From NCBI GenBank assembly GCA_958298945.1, contig OY282605.1, positions 40,278,811-40,342,810 on the forward strand: a stretch of 64,000 nucleotides of DNA, in the 5' to 3' direction. Below, in pieces: positions 9,771-20,613 of the stretch (its first letter is position 1; every line of letters starts with the position of its first letter). The stretch comes from Atherix ibis. Lineage: Eukaryota; Arthropoda; Insecta; Diptera; Athericidae. Below the pieces are notes generated by a model that did not search any database, was not told the origin of the DNA, and saw only the letters and a list, made by a program, of their open reading frames with translations. A program made the position numbers and the translations under genes.

Positions 9771-11040
9771 CTATATTTTGTGGAGCAGATTAGTAAGTTG
9801 TAGAAGTTTAAATAGAGGACTATGGAATGGAGTTGTTGAGTCGAGGAGCTCCATAATGGGACATATCCTGTTCCTGAAGTAATTCTTGATTATGTGGTAT
9901 TCCTGTAGAATATGGACGATAGTAAAATAGGTGCCACAGAATTGGCATAAAGGATAATTGGTGTGGCCAAAAAGGAAATTATGAGTAAGAGGAGTATGTC
10001 CAATCCGGATTCTGAGGGACTTCCGCGCCCAGAATTTCGGTATGGTTGTTGAATACACTGGTTTATTAGTGGTTATCCAATGAGTCGACAAAAATATTTC
10101 GCTATTGGTCCAGTCATCGTGTCTTAACATGGAAATGGTGTTAGTTGCCATTCTCTTACTAGGCGAGGCAGATTGGGAATGACTGTGATCACTGGTCGAC
10201 GGAGTGTTTCCCCAGTCAACTTTTCAGCCCTTTCATTACCCACAATTCCCACATGCCCTGGCACCCATTGCAACTTGACACTTCTATTGCTAAGTAGGCT
10301 AGATGAATTGCGCTAAGTACTACGTCAGTCGATGGGCCACAAAGATCTTTAAGAGCGGCAAGGCTGTCGCTAAAAAAAATAAGGCTTTGTTGGCTGAGAA
10401 TATTGGTGGCAATTTCAATGGCCATTTTAATGACCCACAGCTCCCCGTAATATGGTGCTGCCTTATAAAGAAAGATTCCACAACATAGTGCGCGGGTGCT
10501 GCATCTAAAAAGTTCCACGACCGAAAAAGATGTATTGTAGTATCGGTGTCAGCGGCGGCATCAGAGAATAACAGTCGACGATCTTTCAATCCCTCCAACT
10601 GTTCAAGAAAAGGTTTCCTATATGTGGACGGATTAGTACTAGCCTTCTTAAACCTGTCAAGAGAAGTAGTCACTTTCAACTTTGCTCCCAATCATGGTTT
10701 CCAACCTGCGTGTGGAAGGAAAGTTTGAAATAAGTCGGGGAGGGTGGATGAATTGCTTTCAAAGTGGGATATTAATAAGGATAGCGATGGTGAATTCCTT
10801 TTTGAACTGGGGATGATGATAATGTATTTGATTAAAGTGCGGAGGGGGTAATTTGGAAGGCATAGGTTTTTGTAAACTAAATTTAGGCGAGCTTTTTAAA
10901 GATAGAAATAGATGGTTTTCGACCAGTTTCTATCAGTATGGATTACACTGGAGATGTCCAATGTACTCCAATGGCTAGTCTAATGCAACGGTTTACAGCT
11001 GCCTCGACTATCATTCAAAACATGATCACAAGACTTTTTA
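9771..11040 (-). pseudogene. LINE ORF2 C-terminal part: RT thumb, RNase H, zinc knuckle
   Basis: In minus-strand order: CIRLAIGVHWTSPV (10.9-11.0 kb), the thumb region after the RT core in I/jockey-like elements; LLFSDAAAD and FFSDSLAALKDL, which fit RNase H motifs (10.3-10.6 kb); and LRIGHTPLTHNFLFGHTNYP with CQFCGTYFTIVHILQEY, the C-terminal zinc-knuckle region (9.8-10.1 kb). Several frameshifts separate them. The RT active site is not present, so the copy is 5'-truncated as well as decayed. Its orientation matches that of the neighbouring DUF4817 transposase, but the two are unrelated elements. Confidence 0.75.
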
Positions 11041-11394
11041 CAAAGTTTGATCCTTTTGAGGTTAATTTTTTTTTAGGCTATTTTGCCCTGTAATTCTGCT
11101 CTTATTTAAATGATGTTAATTTTTTATAAACTCTTAAGATTGAACAATTGTTATAGTATAGAGAATTATTTGGGTTTTGTAGGTAAAAGTATTAAAATTT
11201 GGGATAAAAATTAAAATGTCCTGAACGTGAAGTTCTACAGAAGTAAGCTTCAAAAAGGCATGCTTCTCGATAGCTTTATGGGAAGATTACTGGCGGGAAG
11301 GGATATAAGTACAATATATATTACTAATTACGGCTCCCACACCTAAAAGATGCAAAAAAAAATTATGCTGGAATATATAGAAAATTATATGTAT
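11041..11394. other. AT-rich sequence, no gene seen
   Basis: No motif, repeat or open frame that I can support. Confidence 0.4.
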
Positions 11395-11510
11395 GAACAC
11401 GGTTTTTTGCATAAAGTTTCAGGAAAAATTCAAACGCCGTTAAATCGCACAATCTTGGAGACCAACTGACATTAGCAAATCTTGAAATTTTCGTATTGTA
11501 TAATAAAGTC
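11395..11510 (-). pseudogene. DUF4817-type transposase scrap (VSWSPRLCDLT)
   Basis: Minus-strand ANVSWSPRLCDLTAFEFFL matches the D.SWPPRSCDLTPLDFFLW block around the third catalytic residue of the DUF4817-type transposase at 8742-9711. Nothing else of the protein is readable nearby. Confidence 0.6.
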
Positions 11511-11873
11511 AAATATTTATCGTACTGTAGCGTTTTTGGTACCATTTTGTTGAAGCTTAGCATAAAATTTTAAATTTTAAATAAAAAAAATTATATGATC
11601 ATAGAGCTCAGAATTGACCACTACTGTTCCTCTTCCTTCTACGCCAAAAAACAGGGCCAAATAACACCTTTAAAACTATATACACACCAGGCAGTCATTT
11701 TTTATGGATACAATGACCTTTTTATATTGTAATTATTTTTAAGGCTTTTAGAGTCATGTATTAATTATTTATATATGGCAATTTCTAGTATTGAAGTATC
11801 CGCCAATCTAGAAAAGAGCCGTATGGCCGAACAAAATTTGTTCGAAAAATTAGTATCCAAAGTCTATTGTTCC
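11511..11873. other. AT-rich sequence, no gene seen
   Basis: It contains GAGCTCAGAATTGACC near 11607, complementary to the TCTGAGCxCTATGG block that opens the transposase-derived units at 55.07 kb. It is therefore probably more of the same dead transposon. Confidence 0.35.
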
Positions 11874-11940
11874 ATTTTAGATAACAGTTATTTAAATTAA
11901 GGCTAGAGAGTCCTTAAGTTAAATAACTGTTATCTAAAAT
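11874..11940. repeat. Fold-back, 22-bp arms with inner 6-bp stem
   Basis: Arms 11874-11895 and 11919-11940 are perfect complements. The 23-base loop contains a further TTAAGG/CCTTAA stem, so the whole segment can fold into one long hairpin. Confidence 0.9.
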
Positions 11941-12150
11941 AATGTATTTTCTTAGAATCTGTTACATGACAGGGCTGTTATTTCTGAAATATAAAATAGA
12001 TACCGTGATCATATCTCTTCCAACTTCTTTTCAAAGTTTAAGCAAAAGTTTCTAAGGGAGTATTTTATATCCTATTTTATAAAATATTTATTCCCATAAG
12101 GTCCCATCTGAACTTATGCACATTTAATAACTACCACCTTGGTCAAAAAG

Positions 12151-12997
12151 TTACCGAAATTTATTCAGAAAATTAAAAATATGCTTGATCCAATCTTCGA
12201 AACATTTTTTATATTCGATTTTTGGTATGTCCATCAGTGCTTCCTGCGATTTTTCCATTACTTCCTCTCGGCTGTTGAAACGCGTTCCCCGTAATGATTT
12301 TTTAACTCGATTGAACAGAAAAAAGTCACAGGGAGCCAAATCAGGTGAATTCGGTGGTTGTTGGATGGTATTTACAAATAATGATGGCACTGTACGACGG
12401 TGCATTATCATGGTATAAAATCCACGAGTTTTCTGCCCACAATTCTGGTCTCTTTCGGCGAATTGCTTCACGCAAACGTCTTATAATGCCCAAAAAATAC
12501 TCTTTGGTATCCGCTCATTTAGTGAACGCCATTCACTTGCCTGATGTCTGGATTGCGTGTCGTACTCATAAACTCACGTCTTGTCTCCAGTAATGATCCT
12601 TTTGATGAATGTGGGATCGGATTCAGCCGCGCAAATCATGTCTTTTGCGATGTCAACACGGTCTCTTTTTTGCATGAAATTGAGGGCTTTTGGCACCAAC
12701 TTTGCTATTACACGACGGAAACCCAAATCATTAACCAATGTTCAAGTCCTCCGCTATATCTCTGATGGTTAATTTGGTTATGGACCAACATTTCTTTTAC
12801 TTTATCAATGTTTTCGTCAGTTTTCGATGTCGATCATCTTCGACTGACTCACGACCACTTTTGAACCGCTCGTGCCATTGGTAAAGGACAGTTTTCTTTA
12901 GAGAATCGTTTTCCAACATTTCTAACGTTCGCGCACCATTAAATCCGTTTTCTACGCAAAATTTAATACAAGTTCGTTGTTGCAAATTTAAATCCAT
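12151..12997 (-). pseudogene. Mariner transposase D, decayed
   Basis: The minus-strand start MDLNLQQRTCIKFCVENG, then YQWHERFKSGRESVEDDRH, is the mariner N-terminal helix-turn-helix pattern. The C-terminal part reads QQPPNSPDLAPCDFFLFNRV, SLRGTRFNSREEV and FEDWIKH, with PDLAPCD holding the third catalytic Asp. The middle is broken by several frameshifts, and the second Asp motif reads MIMHRRTVPS where HDNAPxHT is expected. Terminal repeats are too diverged to define. A fragment of a similar element appears near 57.1 kb. Confidence 0.8.
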
Positions 12998-13286
12998 TTC
13001 TAAAATAGTAAAAAATCGCCAACACTCACAGAGATAGATGTACTCTTGGTTACGTAACTTTTGCAAATGTGAAGCTATGACGCTAAGATTTAGAGGGAAT
13101 ATCAATAACAGATGTACCAACTTAACAAAAAAAACAGAACTCATCCATACAAATCCTAATATATCTTCCTATAATACACAATTCGCGAAATTTTAACTAC
13201 AGAATGAATAGTAAACCTTTTATTATTTATTGTACTTAAAGCCTCTTAATACCTTATACTTATTTGAATTATTTCCAAGAGATTTA

Positions 13287-14539
13287 TGAGGGTCATCCGA
13301 CAAGTACTTAGCCTCACCGCCCGATGGACCTGCTGTCCATCGTGTAGTACATTCTTTTAGTAGCCTACTGTCAAAGTTTCAGTCGATTCCCTTCATTAGT
13401 TTTGTTTTGAGAGCCTTTGAAAGCGAGCGTGTCGGTCGGTTGCACAAAAATGGAAAAAGAACAATATCGTTCGGTGATTAGATTCTTGTTTTTGGAAGGG
13501 AAAACGCGCAGCGAAATCAAAGATCGCTTGGATGCTGTATATGGTGACTCTTCTCCTTCGATGGCGACCATCAAGAATTGGTTCAACGAGTTTGTTCGTG
13601 GCCGCACGTCGGTTTTTGATGAGCCACGCCCAGGTGCCCCAAAAACGGCTGCTACGGAGGAAAACGTTAAAAAAGTCCACGATCTCGTGTTGGCAGACCG
13701 TCGATCGCAGGTTCACGAGATAGCTGAGACTGTGAGCATCGCAGTAGGAACGAAGCATCATATTCTACACGAAGAACTGGGCATGAGAAAACTGTCTACA
13801 CGAAGAACTGGGCATGAGAAAAAAAACCACATCGGCGACGTGTTTGGCGCTGTTTCAGCGGAATCCAGCGGAGTTCTTGCGTCATTTCGTGACCGTCGAC
13901 GAAACATGGATTCACTGGTACACACCAGAGACCAAGGAACAGTCAAAACAGTGGACTTCACCCGGCGAATGTGCTCCGAAGAAGGCGAAGACTGTTCGAT
14001 CGGCCGGAAAGGTGATGGCCACCGTTTCCTGGGATTCACAAGGTGTGATCCACATCGATTACCTCGAGAAGGGTAAAACAATCACGCGGCGCTACTATGC
14101 TGACTTATTGGGCCAATTTGACGTAGAATTGAAGAAAAAGCGGCCCCGCTTTGCGAAGAAAAAAGTGCTGCTCCACCAAGACAACGCGCCGGCTCACACC
14201 TCCGCCGTCGCCATGGCCAAATTGGTCAAATTGCGCTACGAATTGCTGCCCCATCCACCGTACTCTCCAGATTTGGCCCCCTGTGACTACTTTTTGTTTC
14301 CAAACCTGAAAAAATCACTCGCCGGGAATAGATTTGGCTCGAATGAGGAGGTCATCGTCGCCACGGAGGCCTATTTTGCTTCCCTCGAGAAAATGTATTT
14401 TTTGGACGGGTTAAAAAAGTTAGAGCATCGCTGGGCCAAGTATATCGAGCTTGAAGGAGATTATATGGAAAAATAAATTGCCACCTTTCCAAAATTTTCG
14501 TTTTTCTTTTGTAGGCTAAGTACTTGTTGAGTAACCTCG
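13287..14539 (+). mobile_element. Mariner copy E, 1253 bp, TA-flanked
   Basis: Left end TGAGGGTCATCCGACAAGTA and right end (complement CGAGGTTACTCAACAAGTAC) form an inverted repeat of about 28 bp with several mismatches, flanked by TA at 13285-13286 and 14540-14541. The interior is markedly richer in G and C than the surroundings, which suggests later arrival than most elements here. Confidence 0.9.
13450..14476 (+). pseudogene. Mariner transposase E, nearly complete, one frameshift
   Basis: MEKEQYRSVIRFLFLEGKTR begins the helix-turn-helix domain, and NWFNEFVRGRTS and GAPKTAA follow. After a frameshift near 13810 the catalytic domain is clean: TVDETWIHWY, LHQDNAPAHTS and PYSPDLAPCDYFLFP, all three Asp present, ending LEGDYMEK. 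The frameshift coincides with a 31-base direct duplication (copies starting at 13765 and 13796, ACACGAAGAACTGGGCATGA). A stretch matching WVPRLL is also missing there. Apart from that region the protein looks intact. It belongs to a different mariner lineage from copies B, G and I but is close in domain layout. Confidence 0.9.
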
Positions 14540-14541
14540 TA

Positions 14542-16867
14542 CCTGTCACTAACATACAAGACTAAAAGGACTCAAAACTAGCTAAATCTATCGAAAATCA
14601 CTAAAATTACCGGATAACCATTCAAAAATTAAAATATATAATACAATTATAAAACCCAGTTGGACTTATGAACTTTAGGGTCCTTCCATTTCATAAGAGA
14701 ACTTTCTGCTGTTAATCTTCACAAAAATACTCAGCGGAGACTTATGCGAGTGAAGGTAATATAATATTTTTCGTTATGTGAAGAAACGTTTTTACTCCTG
14801 ATTAATTACTTCAAATTATAATATTAATATTTATTTGCACTTTTAGATATAAAACAAACAAAAAAAAGAAAAAAAATACTAGTCATAGGAAAAAACAAAA
14901 TAACCCAACAAATAGCATCTCACTTAAGGATTTTTCGACAATATTTTATGGGATAATAGTTCCCCATTTTTTGACCAATAATTTTATTATTCTTAAAAGA
15001 AATATACTCGTTACTTATATAGTTAAGATAGACAACATTTGCTATTCTCGGATACTGTTAAAATGCTTTTGCTGTTCTATTCCCATATTTATTTTCATAA
15101 ACAAGAAACTTCGCTTGACACCTACGTGCAATTTTTGACCTAGAGTATATCTAATTGACTCTGAATAACGTACTGATTAGAATGTAATGCTGAAAATCAC
15201 TGCTAACGAACTATATTCATTCGATTTGTTTTTCTGTCGATTTTTCTTTTTCGACTTTTAGTATGCACCTACGCACTCCCAAATAAGCATTCATTTTCGA
15301 CCTAATCTATCTAGCCACCTAGCACCATACATACTGAATAGATATTCATTTTTCCTTTAATAGTATCACCCCATTCGACTGTCTTTATTGCTTTTTAGTA
15401 TATCACAACTAAAAAACAGAATCAAAAAGGGAAAATTTATAAAAGGGAAAAAAGAAAAATTTCCAATAACGAACGAGATGATTGCATTTTGAAGAACGAA
15501 ATGCATAAGAGTTTTATCTCGAATTGTTATCGTTGTTGATGTCAGTGTCATCGTCGTTTGCTTCTCGTTAGTAACGGAAGAGAAATTTTCTGCAAATATT
15601 TCAAGGACTATTGAGAGAATAGGTGCCCCTTTTGCCAAAGAGCTTTTTGATTAAAGGATGCTTGGTGATTGCATACAATAAAAAAAAAATGCAGTAAATC
15701 GCAACAAAAAACAATTTTTATTGAATTCAGGTGGTCTGGTTTTGTATTGTAGCATGAACATCCACTGCATTCTACACTAAATCTGATAGGAATTGTAAAT
15801 GTGATATTTGTTCAACTCAGCAAAATTGAAAACATCTTCGGAAAAATAAAATCCCCACTTTCACAGAATAAAATCCATAAGACTATCTTCTCAAGTGCTT
15901 AAAGAGATCCTTCCCATATCGAGGGTTGTACTCAGTGCAGAAGCTCAAAGTATCTTCAATCATTTTTTATCCAAACAATTCCGATCGGATGCTGTTTCCT
16001 TATAATAAAATTTATCTTCTATTCAAGATTAACCCATTCATTTTTTGTTGTTGACTTTTATAAAATTTAATAATTCATTTAATTAAAAGAAAATTTTAAG
16101 AAAAATATTTCTTAAAATTTCAAGGTAGTGAAATAAAGAAGAAAACGCTGAAGGCATCGTTGCTTTCCTTTTCCTTTTTTTGAACGAAATATCAAAAACT
16201 GCACACTCTAAAGATGCATTATTTTATAGTGACTACCAGTAGCTCCTGTAATTATTTTTGCTCCATTTTATTACGTTTTTTATTGTTGTTTTAGGAAAAT
16301 GCATCTAAAGTTTGTCGTGTTTAGTCAATTAAGTTGAAGATTAAATTATGAGAGTTTTTGTTTTGTCTACCAGAAGTTTTTCTTCAAATTAATTAAAAAC
16401 GATATAATATTGTTAACTGAATTTTGTTTTTATTTTTTTTTATTTTGTAATAACTCAACAAAAAAACTCTAGAATATTTGTACATCTTGTAAATAGCGGT
16501 TATACAACTTTATTTAAACGCCATTTTCGTACGTTGTCATTTTGTCAGTTGATCATTTATAATACAATAATAGAGGACAGACATGGTAAAATTATTATAA
16601 AATGTTCTATTTTTTTATAAACGTGGCATATTAACCTCATAATAATTGAAAAAACATTTTGTAAAACTTAAAAAGTAGCGGCGGAATTACGAGCCTTATA
16701 ATTACACAATTTACCATACAGTGAATAATATCGTAAGAAAAAATACCACGACCAGCCTATGACCAGCTGACTAGCTCCAGGAAGTTGCACAGGTCTCTAT
16801 TACTTAACTTTCAATCCAACGCATCTTTCTTAAATTTCCTATTTGGGCCTTTTAACATATAAAACAT
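14542..16867. other. AT-rich intronic or intergenic sequence, no gene seen
   Basis: About 2.3 kb without a supportable gene. The minus-strand frame at 15366-15638 has no motif. No tandem structure until the microsatellite at its right edge. Confidence 0.45.
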
Positions 16868-17825
16868 TTTATCGGGTTCCTTTTTTTCTGCTTCACCTTC
16901 TTCAACTACTTCAAGTTCTTCATCTTTTCGATGGCCTTCATCTTCTTCTTCTTTATATTCTCCATCTTTTTTATTTTCTTTATCTTCTTCACCTTCTACA
17001 TCTTCTCCAGCTTTTTCATCTTCTTCATCTTCTTCGTCTTATCGATGGTCTTTAACTTCTTCTTATTCTTCATTTTCCTTAGCTTCTTCATATTCTCCAA
17101 ATTTTCAATATTCTTCATCTTCTTCAACTTCTTCATCTTCTTCATCTTCTTCATCTTCTCCATCTTCTTCATCTTCTTCACCTTCTTCATCTTTCTCATC
17201 TTCTTCATCTTCTTCATCTTGTTCGTTTTCTTCATCTTCTTCATCTTCTTCATCTTCTCCATCTACTTCATCTTTTTCATCTTCTTTATCTTCTTCATGG
17301 TCTTCATCTTCTCCAGCTTCTTTACCTTCTTCTCCTTTATCTGTTTCTTTTTCTTCTTCTCCGTCTTTTTCATCTTTTTTGTCTTTTTCGTCTTCTTCAT
17401 CTCCTTCATCTTCTTCATCGTCTTCATCTTCTTTATCTTCCGCATCTTCTTCATCTTTTTCATCTTCTTCATCTTCTTCATCTTCTTCATCTTCTTCATC
17501 TTCTTCATCTTCTTCATTTTTTTCATCTTCTCCATCTTCTTCATCTTCTTCTTCTTCTTCATCTTTTTCATCTTCTTCATCTTCTTTATCTTTTTCATCT
17601 TCTTTATCTTCTTCATGGTCTTCATTTTTTCCAGCTTATTTACCTTCTTCTCCTTTATCTGTTTCCTCTTCTTCTTCTTCTTCATCTTCTTCATCTTGTT
17701 CGTTTTCTTCATCTTCTTCATCTTCTTCATCATTTTCATCTCCCTTATCTTCTTCATCTTCTTCAGCTTCTTCACTTTCTTCAGCTTCTTCTTCCCTTTT
17801 TGTTTCTTCTTCTTCTTCTAAATAT
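16868..17825. repeat. Long imperfect CTTCAT microsatellite
   Basis: Nearly 1 kb of imperfect repeats of CTTCAT and CTT, with a pyrimidine-rich plus strand. Because the hexamer contains no stop codon in most frames, long frames appear on both strands (Phe/Ile, Ser, and Lys/Met repeats). These are compositional and not genes. Interruptions such as CATGGTC occur at more than one place in similar contexts (about 17298 and 17621), suggesting larger segments duplicated within the array. Confidence 0.9.
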
Positions 17826-17829
17826 TCTT

Positions 17830-17985
17830 CATTTTATTTATCTTCATCTCGTAGCAATCACAGTATCCCATATATAGATGCCAATGTCTTCGGACCAACA
17901 ACGACCGATTGTTGTGTCAGATTTGCCCATCTTATGAAAGTGATATCTTAAAAGACAATGGCCAATGAGTAGGCCAGTTAGTAAC
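17830..17985 (-). pseudogene. LINE ORF2 C-terminal tail scrap
   Basis: Minus-strand TGLLIGHCLLRYHFHKMGKS matches the LTGHxxLxxHLxxxG segment that precedes the terminal zinc knuckle of jockey/I-like LINE ORF2. The following Cys residues are partly lost. It lies downstream, on the same strand, of the RT piece at 18200-18830 and is probably the end of that copy. Confidence 0.6.
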
Positions 17986-17989
17986 ATTA

Positions 17990-18080
17990 GGTCTGGATTT
18001 TTTTTAGCAAAGGCTATGCATTCTTTAGTGCGATTTATGCACTAAAGAATGCATCGCCCTTGTTAAAAAAAATCCAGACC
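17990..18080. repeat. Fold-back, 42-bp arms, 7-nt loop
   Basis: Arms 17990-18031 and 18039-18080 match as reverse complements with three mismatches. It lies within the LINE remnant between its RT and its C-terminal tail. Confidence 0.9.
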
Positions 18081-18199
18081 CGCCGTTCCCAGGACTTTAT
18101 GATGGACCCAAGATGGCCAAATATTTTTAATAGGATCTAACTATTTCCAAATATGATCACTGTATCATTTTTTTTGTACACCCCAGGTTTTACCGAAGA

Positions 18200-18830
18200 G
18201 CTTATGACAAGCCTAAATGTCTATAGTTTCTATATTAGTAACACTGGTAATGTGACAATTTCACGTTAATTTTTAGTTCAGAATGACCGCTGAATACTTG
18301 ACCTCAGTAGAGAACTTAAGTTCAGTTTCATACATCTTCGCGTTGGTGAGATTCAACTTATCCTTCTTAGTGAATAGAACTCAAACCGTTTTGTGAGAGT
18401 TTATATTGAGATCCGCCTCTTAGCACTAAGTGTATACTAGGTTTAAGGACCTCTGCATTCGGCCCAAATTTGTGTCTTCATATTTTCGCCTGATCTTCAC
18501 GATCATGTGATCAGTAAAACCTTGAACTTCAAAGCCAGCTGCAGATAATTTGATGAGAAGGTAATCGATGGCAAGTGACCAAAATAGGGGTAGTACTCCT
18601 CCATGTATACAACCATTAACGGTTCAAAAAGTCATTGATTCATTTTCCAGTTTAGCTGTAATATTGCGGCTAGAAAGCATGGCCCTAATCCAGCTCATCG
18701 TGGTGACTTAAGCTTCTTTGCGTGAAGCCGCCCTCTCTATAGAGTCATAGAAGCTGTTATCAAATACGGAGGTCTTATCACCCTCTCTATGGAGTCATAG
18801 GCCCGGAACGTCTCCCAGCCTTGGCTATAA
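18200..18830 (-). pseudogene. LINE reverse transcriptase, middle part, decayed
   Basis: Minus-strand GCIHGGVLPLFWSLAIDYLL, then AAGFEVQGFTDH, then KYED and later STEVKYSAVIL, correspond to GCPQGGVLSPLLWSL, the YADD active-site box and the KYLGVxLD block of jockey-like RTs. The active-site YADD has become FTDH. Stops and shifts are frequent. The upstream part of the same protein is probably the piece at 20160-20600. Confidence 0.7.
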
Positions 18831-20159
18831 AAATCACTTTAACTACCCTCCATGATTTACAAATGTATTTTTTTAACTATTGATTATGCATAAAATTTCT
18901 ACCAAATAAATTTTGTAAATAATTTCAATTTTCACATCCAATTTATCTTAATAATATGACTTTTAATATTTTTAATTAAACATTTTCTTTTCAAAATTCC
19001 TCTTTAATAAGTTATCGTTCATTTCGTTTTATTTTTATTAAAAATAAATTTAATATTAATTGCCAAAAATATTCATGCAGAAAATACAAACGGAATTGAT
19101 TTATAAACATCCTTTTGAATATTATATGAAGATTTTTTGGTTGAAAAAACAAAACATCCTTTTGAATATTATATGAACATTTCTAATATTATTTCGAATA
19201 TATATTTTATTTATAAAATTAAAGAAAACAATACCAAAAATATATTTACAAAGTACATATAAGCAAATACAAACGTACTTTGCCATTTACAGAAAGGAAG
19301 GAACATCATAAATAAACAGAAATTGGAAAACTTGGAAAATATTTGAAATTAACAATTCACATTTTCCATTTGGATTCTGTTTGATAAATTTTTGGTAGGT
19401 CTAAGGAAGGTGGGAAAAGTGGAAAATTACCGACAATTTCTTATGATATTATTGTAAAAAAAGTATCTTTAGAAAAATAGAATGTTGTTATTTTAATTCT
19501 TTTATATAATTGGTAAATGAACAGATTTATGAGGGCGAAATAATAATAAGAAGAAGTCCTACTTTCACATTTGAAGTTAACATAGTTCAAGGATGCTTAA
19601 ATGTTAGCATTTAAGCATCATTTAACATTTCAATAATTTTTTTGGCAAAAATTTTTCTTATTTTTCTTCCATAAAGGTTATTTTTTATATTTTATTTGGA
19701 ATCAAATTTATTCTTGAAAAATTCAACAATAAATTTATGGAGCTTCTGGCTACTGTTTTGCTGAACATCAAAAAACGTACAAAATATTGTTTTGAAATCT
19801 TTCAATTTTTTCTCTCTATAAATATTGGAAATAATTTTTGTTTTGTTTTTTTTTTTGCTGAAATAAGAATCTATTCATCTTAAGATAATTTAAATATTAA
19901 TTAAAAACTCTTCAAAACAATTTCCGTTTGAGAAACAATTTTTTATATCCTCCTTCATGCTGGAAGGCATATGCTTATTTAATAGAATTACTTCTATGAA
20001 AATGAATTTTTTATCCAAACAATATTTTTTTTTTCATTGCGAAAAAAAAATTGTTTTAAAAATTCATTCAAAAACATTATAGACTTGAGGTGTTTTTGAT
20101 AATAAGAACATAACAGTACGCTTTTAATTTATGATTTTTTATGGACTGGCAACTTCAGT
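18831..20159. other. AT-rich sequence, no gene seen
   Basis: No gene. It holds a directly repeated segment, ACATCCTTTTGAATATTATA, near 19108 and 19154, and the small hairpin at 19592. It separates two pieces of what looks like one LINE, so it may be inserted DNA. Confidence 0.4.
19592..19619. repeat. Fold-back, 12-bp arms, 4-nt loop
   Basis: GATGCTTAAATG at 19592-19603 and its perfect complement at 19608-19619 flank TTAG. Confidence 0.85.
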
Positions 20160-20600
20160 CTTTTGAGCCTGATCCTATTTGAAATATCAAGTGCAATAGT
20201 CCGACACTTTCTAGAAAAATGGAGAGAGTGGTTCCACATTTCGCCAAAAGAAACCTTATTGACGATCCTTAAGGAGTTTCATGCATTCAAGATATTTCAT
20301 AAGCTAATATTTTACCACTGTTTCCATGATCTTAGAAAGATGGGATGTCAGTAATGGGTCGGTAATTGGAGGGGAAACAGGACTCGGATTTTTATAAAGT
20401 GCTCAAAGGAATGCTGGTTTCCTTAGTATACGGACAAATTCAAGAAGAAAAGGATAAGTGAAAAAGCTTACGCAGTAATTTTGCCACTATAAAAGAAAAT
20501 CCCTTTAGGACTATGAAGGATATACCATCCGGATCAACGGATTTGTGTATATCAAGATCTATAAGGGCTTGATGATTTGGTCGTTAGCCAAAGAGTTAAC
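20160..20600 (-). pseudogene. LINE reverse transcriptase, N-terminal part, decayed
   Basis: On the minus strand SVDPDGISFIVLKG corresponds to the S.GPDGI.P.VLK motif at the start of jockey-like RT domains. The weak downstream sequence fits the following AFxxxLxxGYxPxxW block poorly. Same orientation as the RT middle part 1.3 kb to the left, so a single copy with intervening DNA is the simplest reading. Confidence 0.55.
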
Positions 20601-20613
20601 GACCATATCATCA
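20570..20613. repeat. Fold-back, 17-bp arms, 10-nt loop
   Basis: Arms 20570-20586 and 20597-20613 are complementary with one mismatch. Confidence 0.85.

Noticed and set aside
16931..17951. Long open frames of Phe/Ile, Ser and Lys/Met repeats on both strands
   Set aside because: All arise from the CTTCAT microsatellite, which lacks stop codons in several frames. No start context, domain or flanking gene supports coding.
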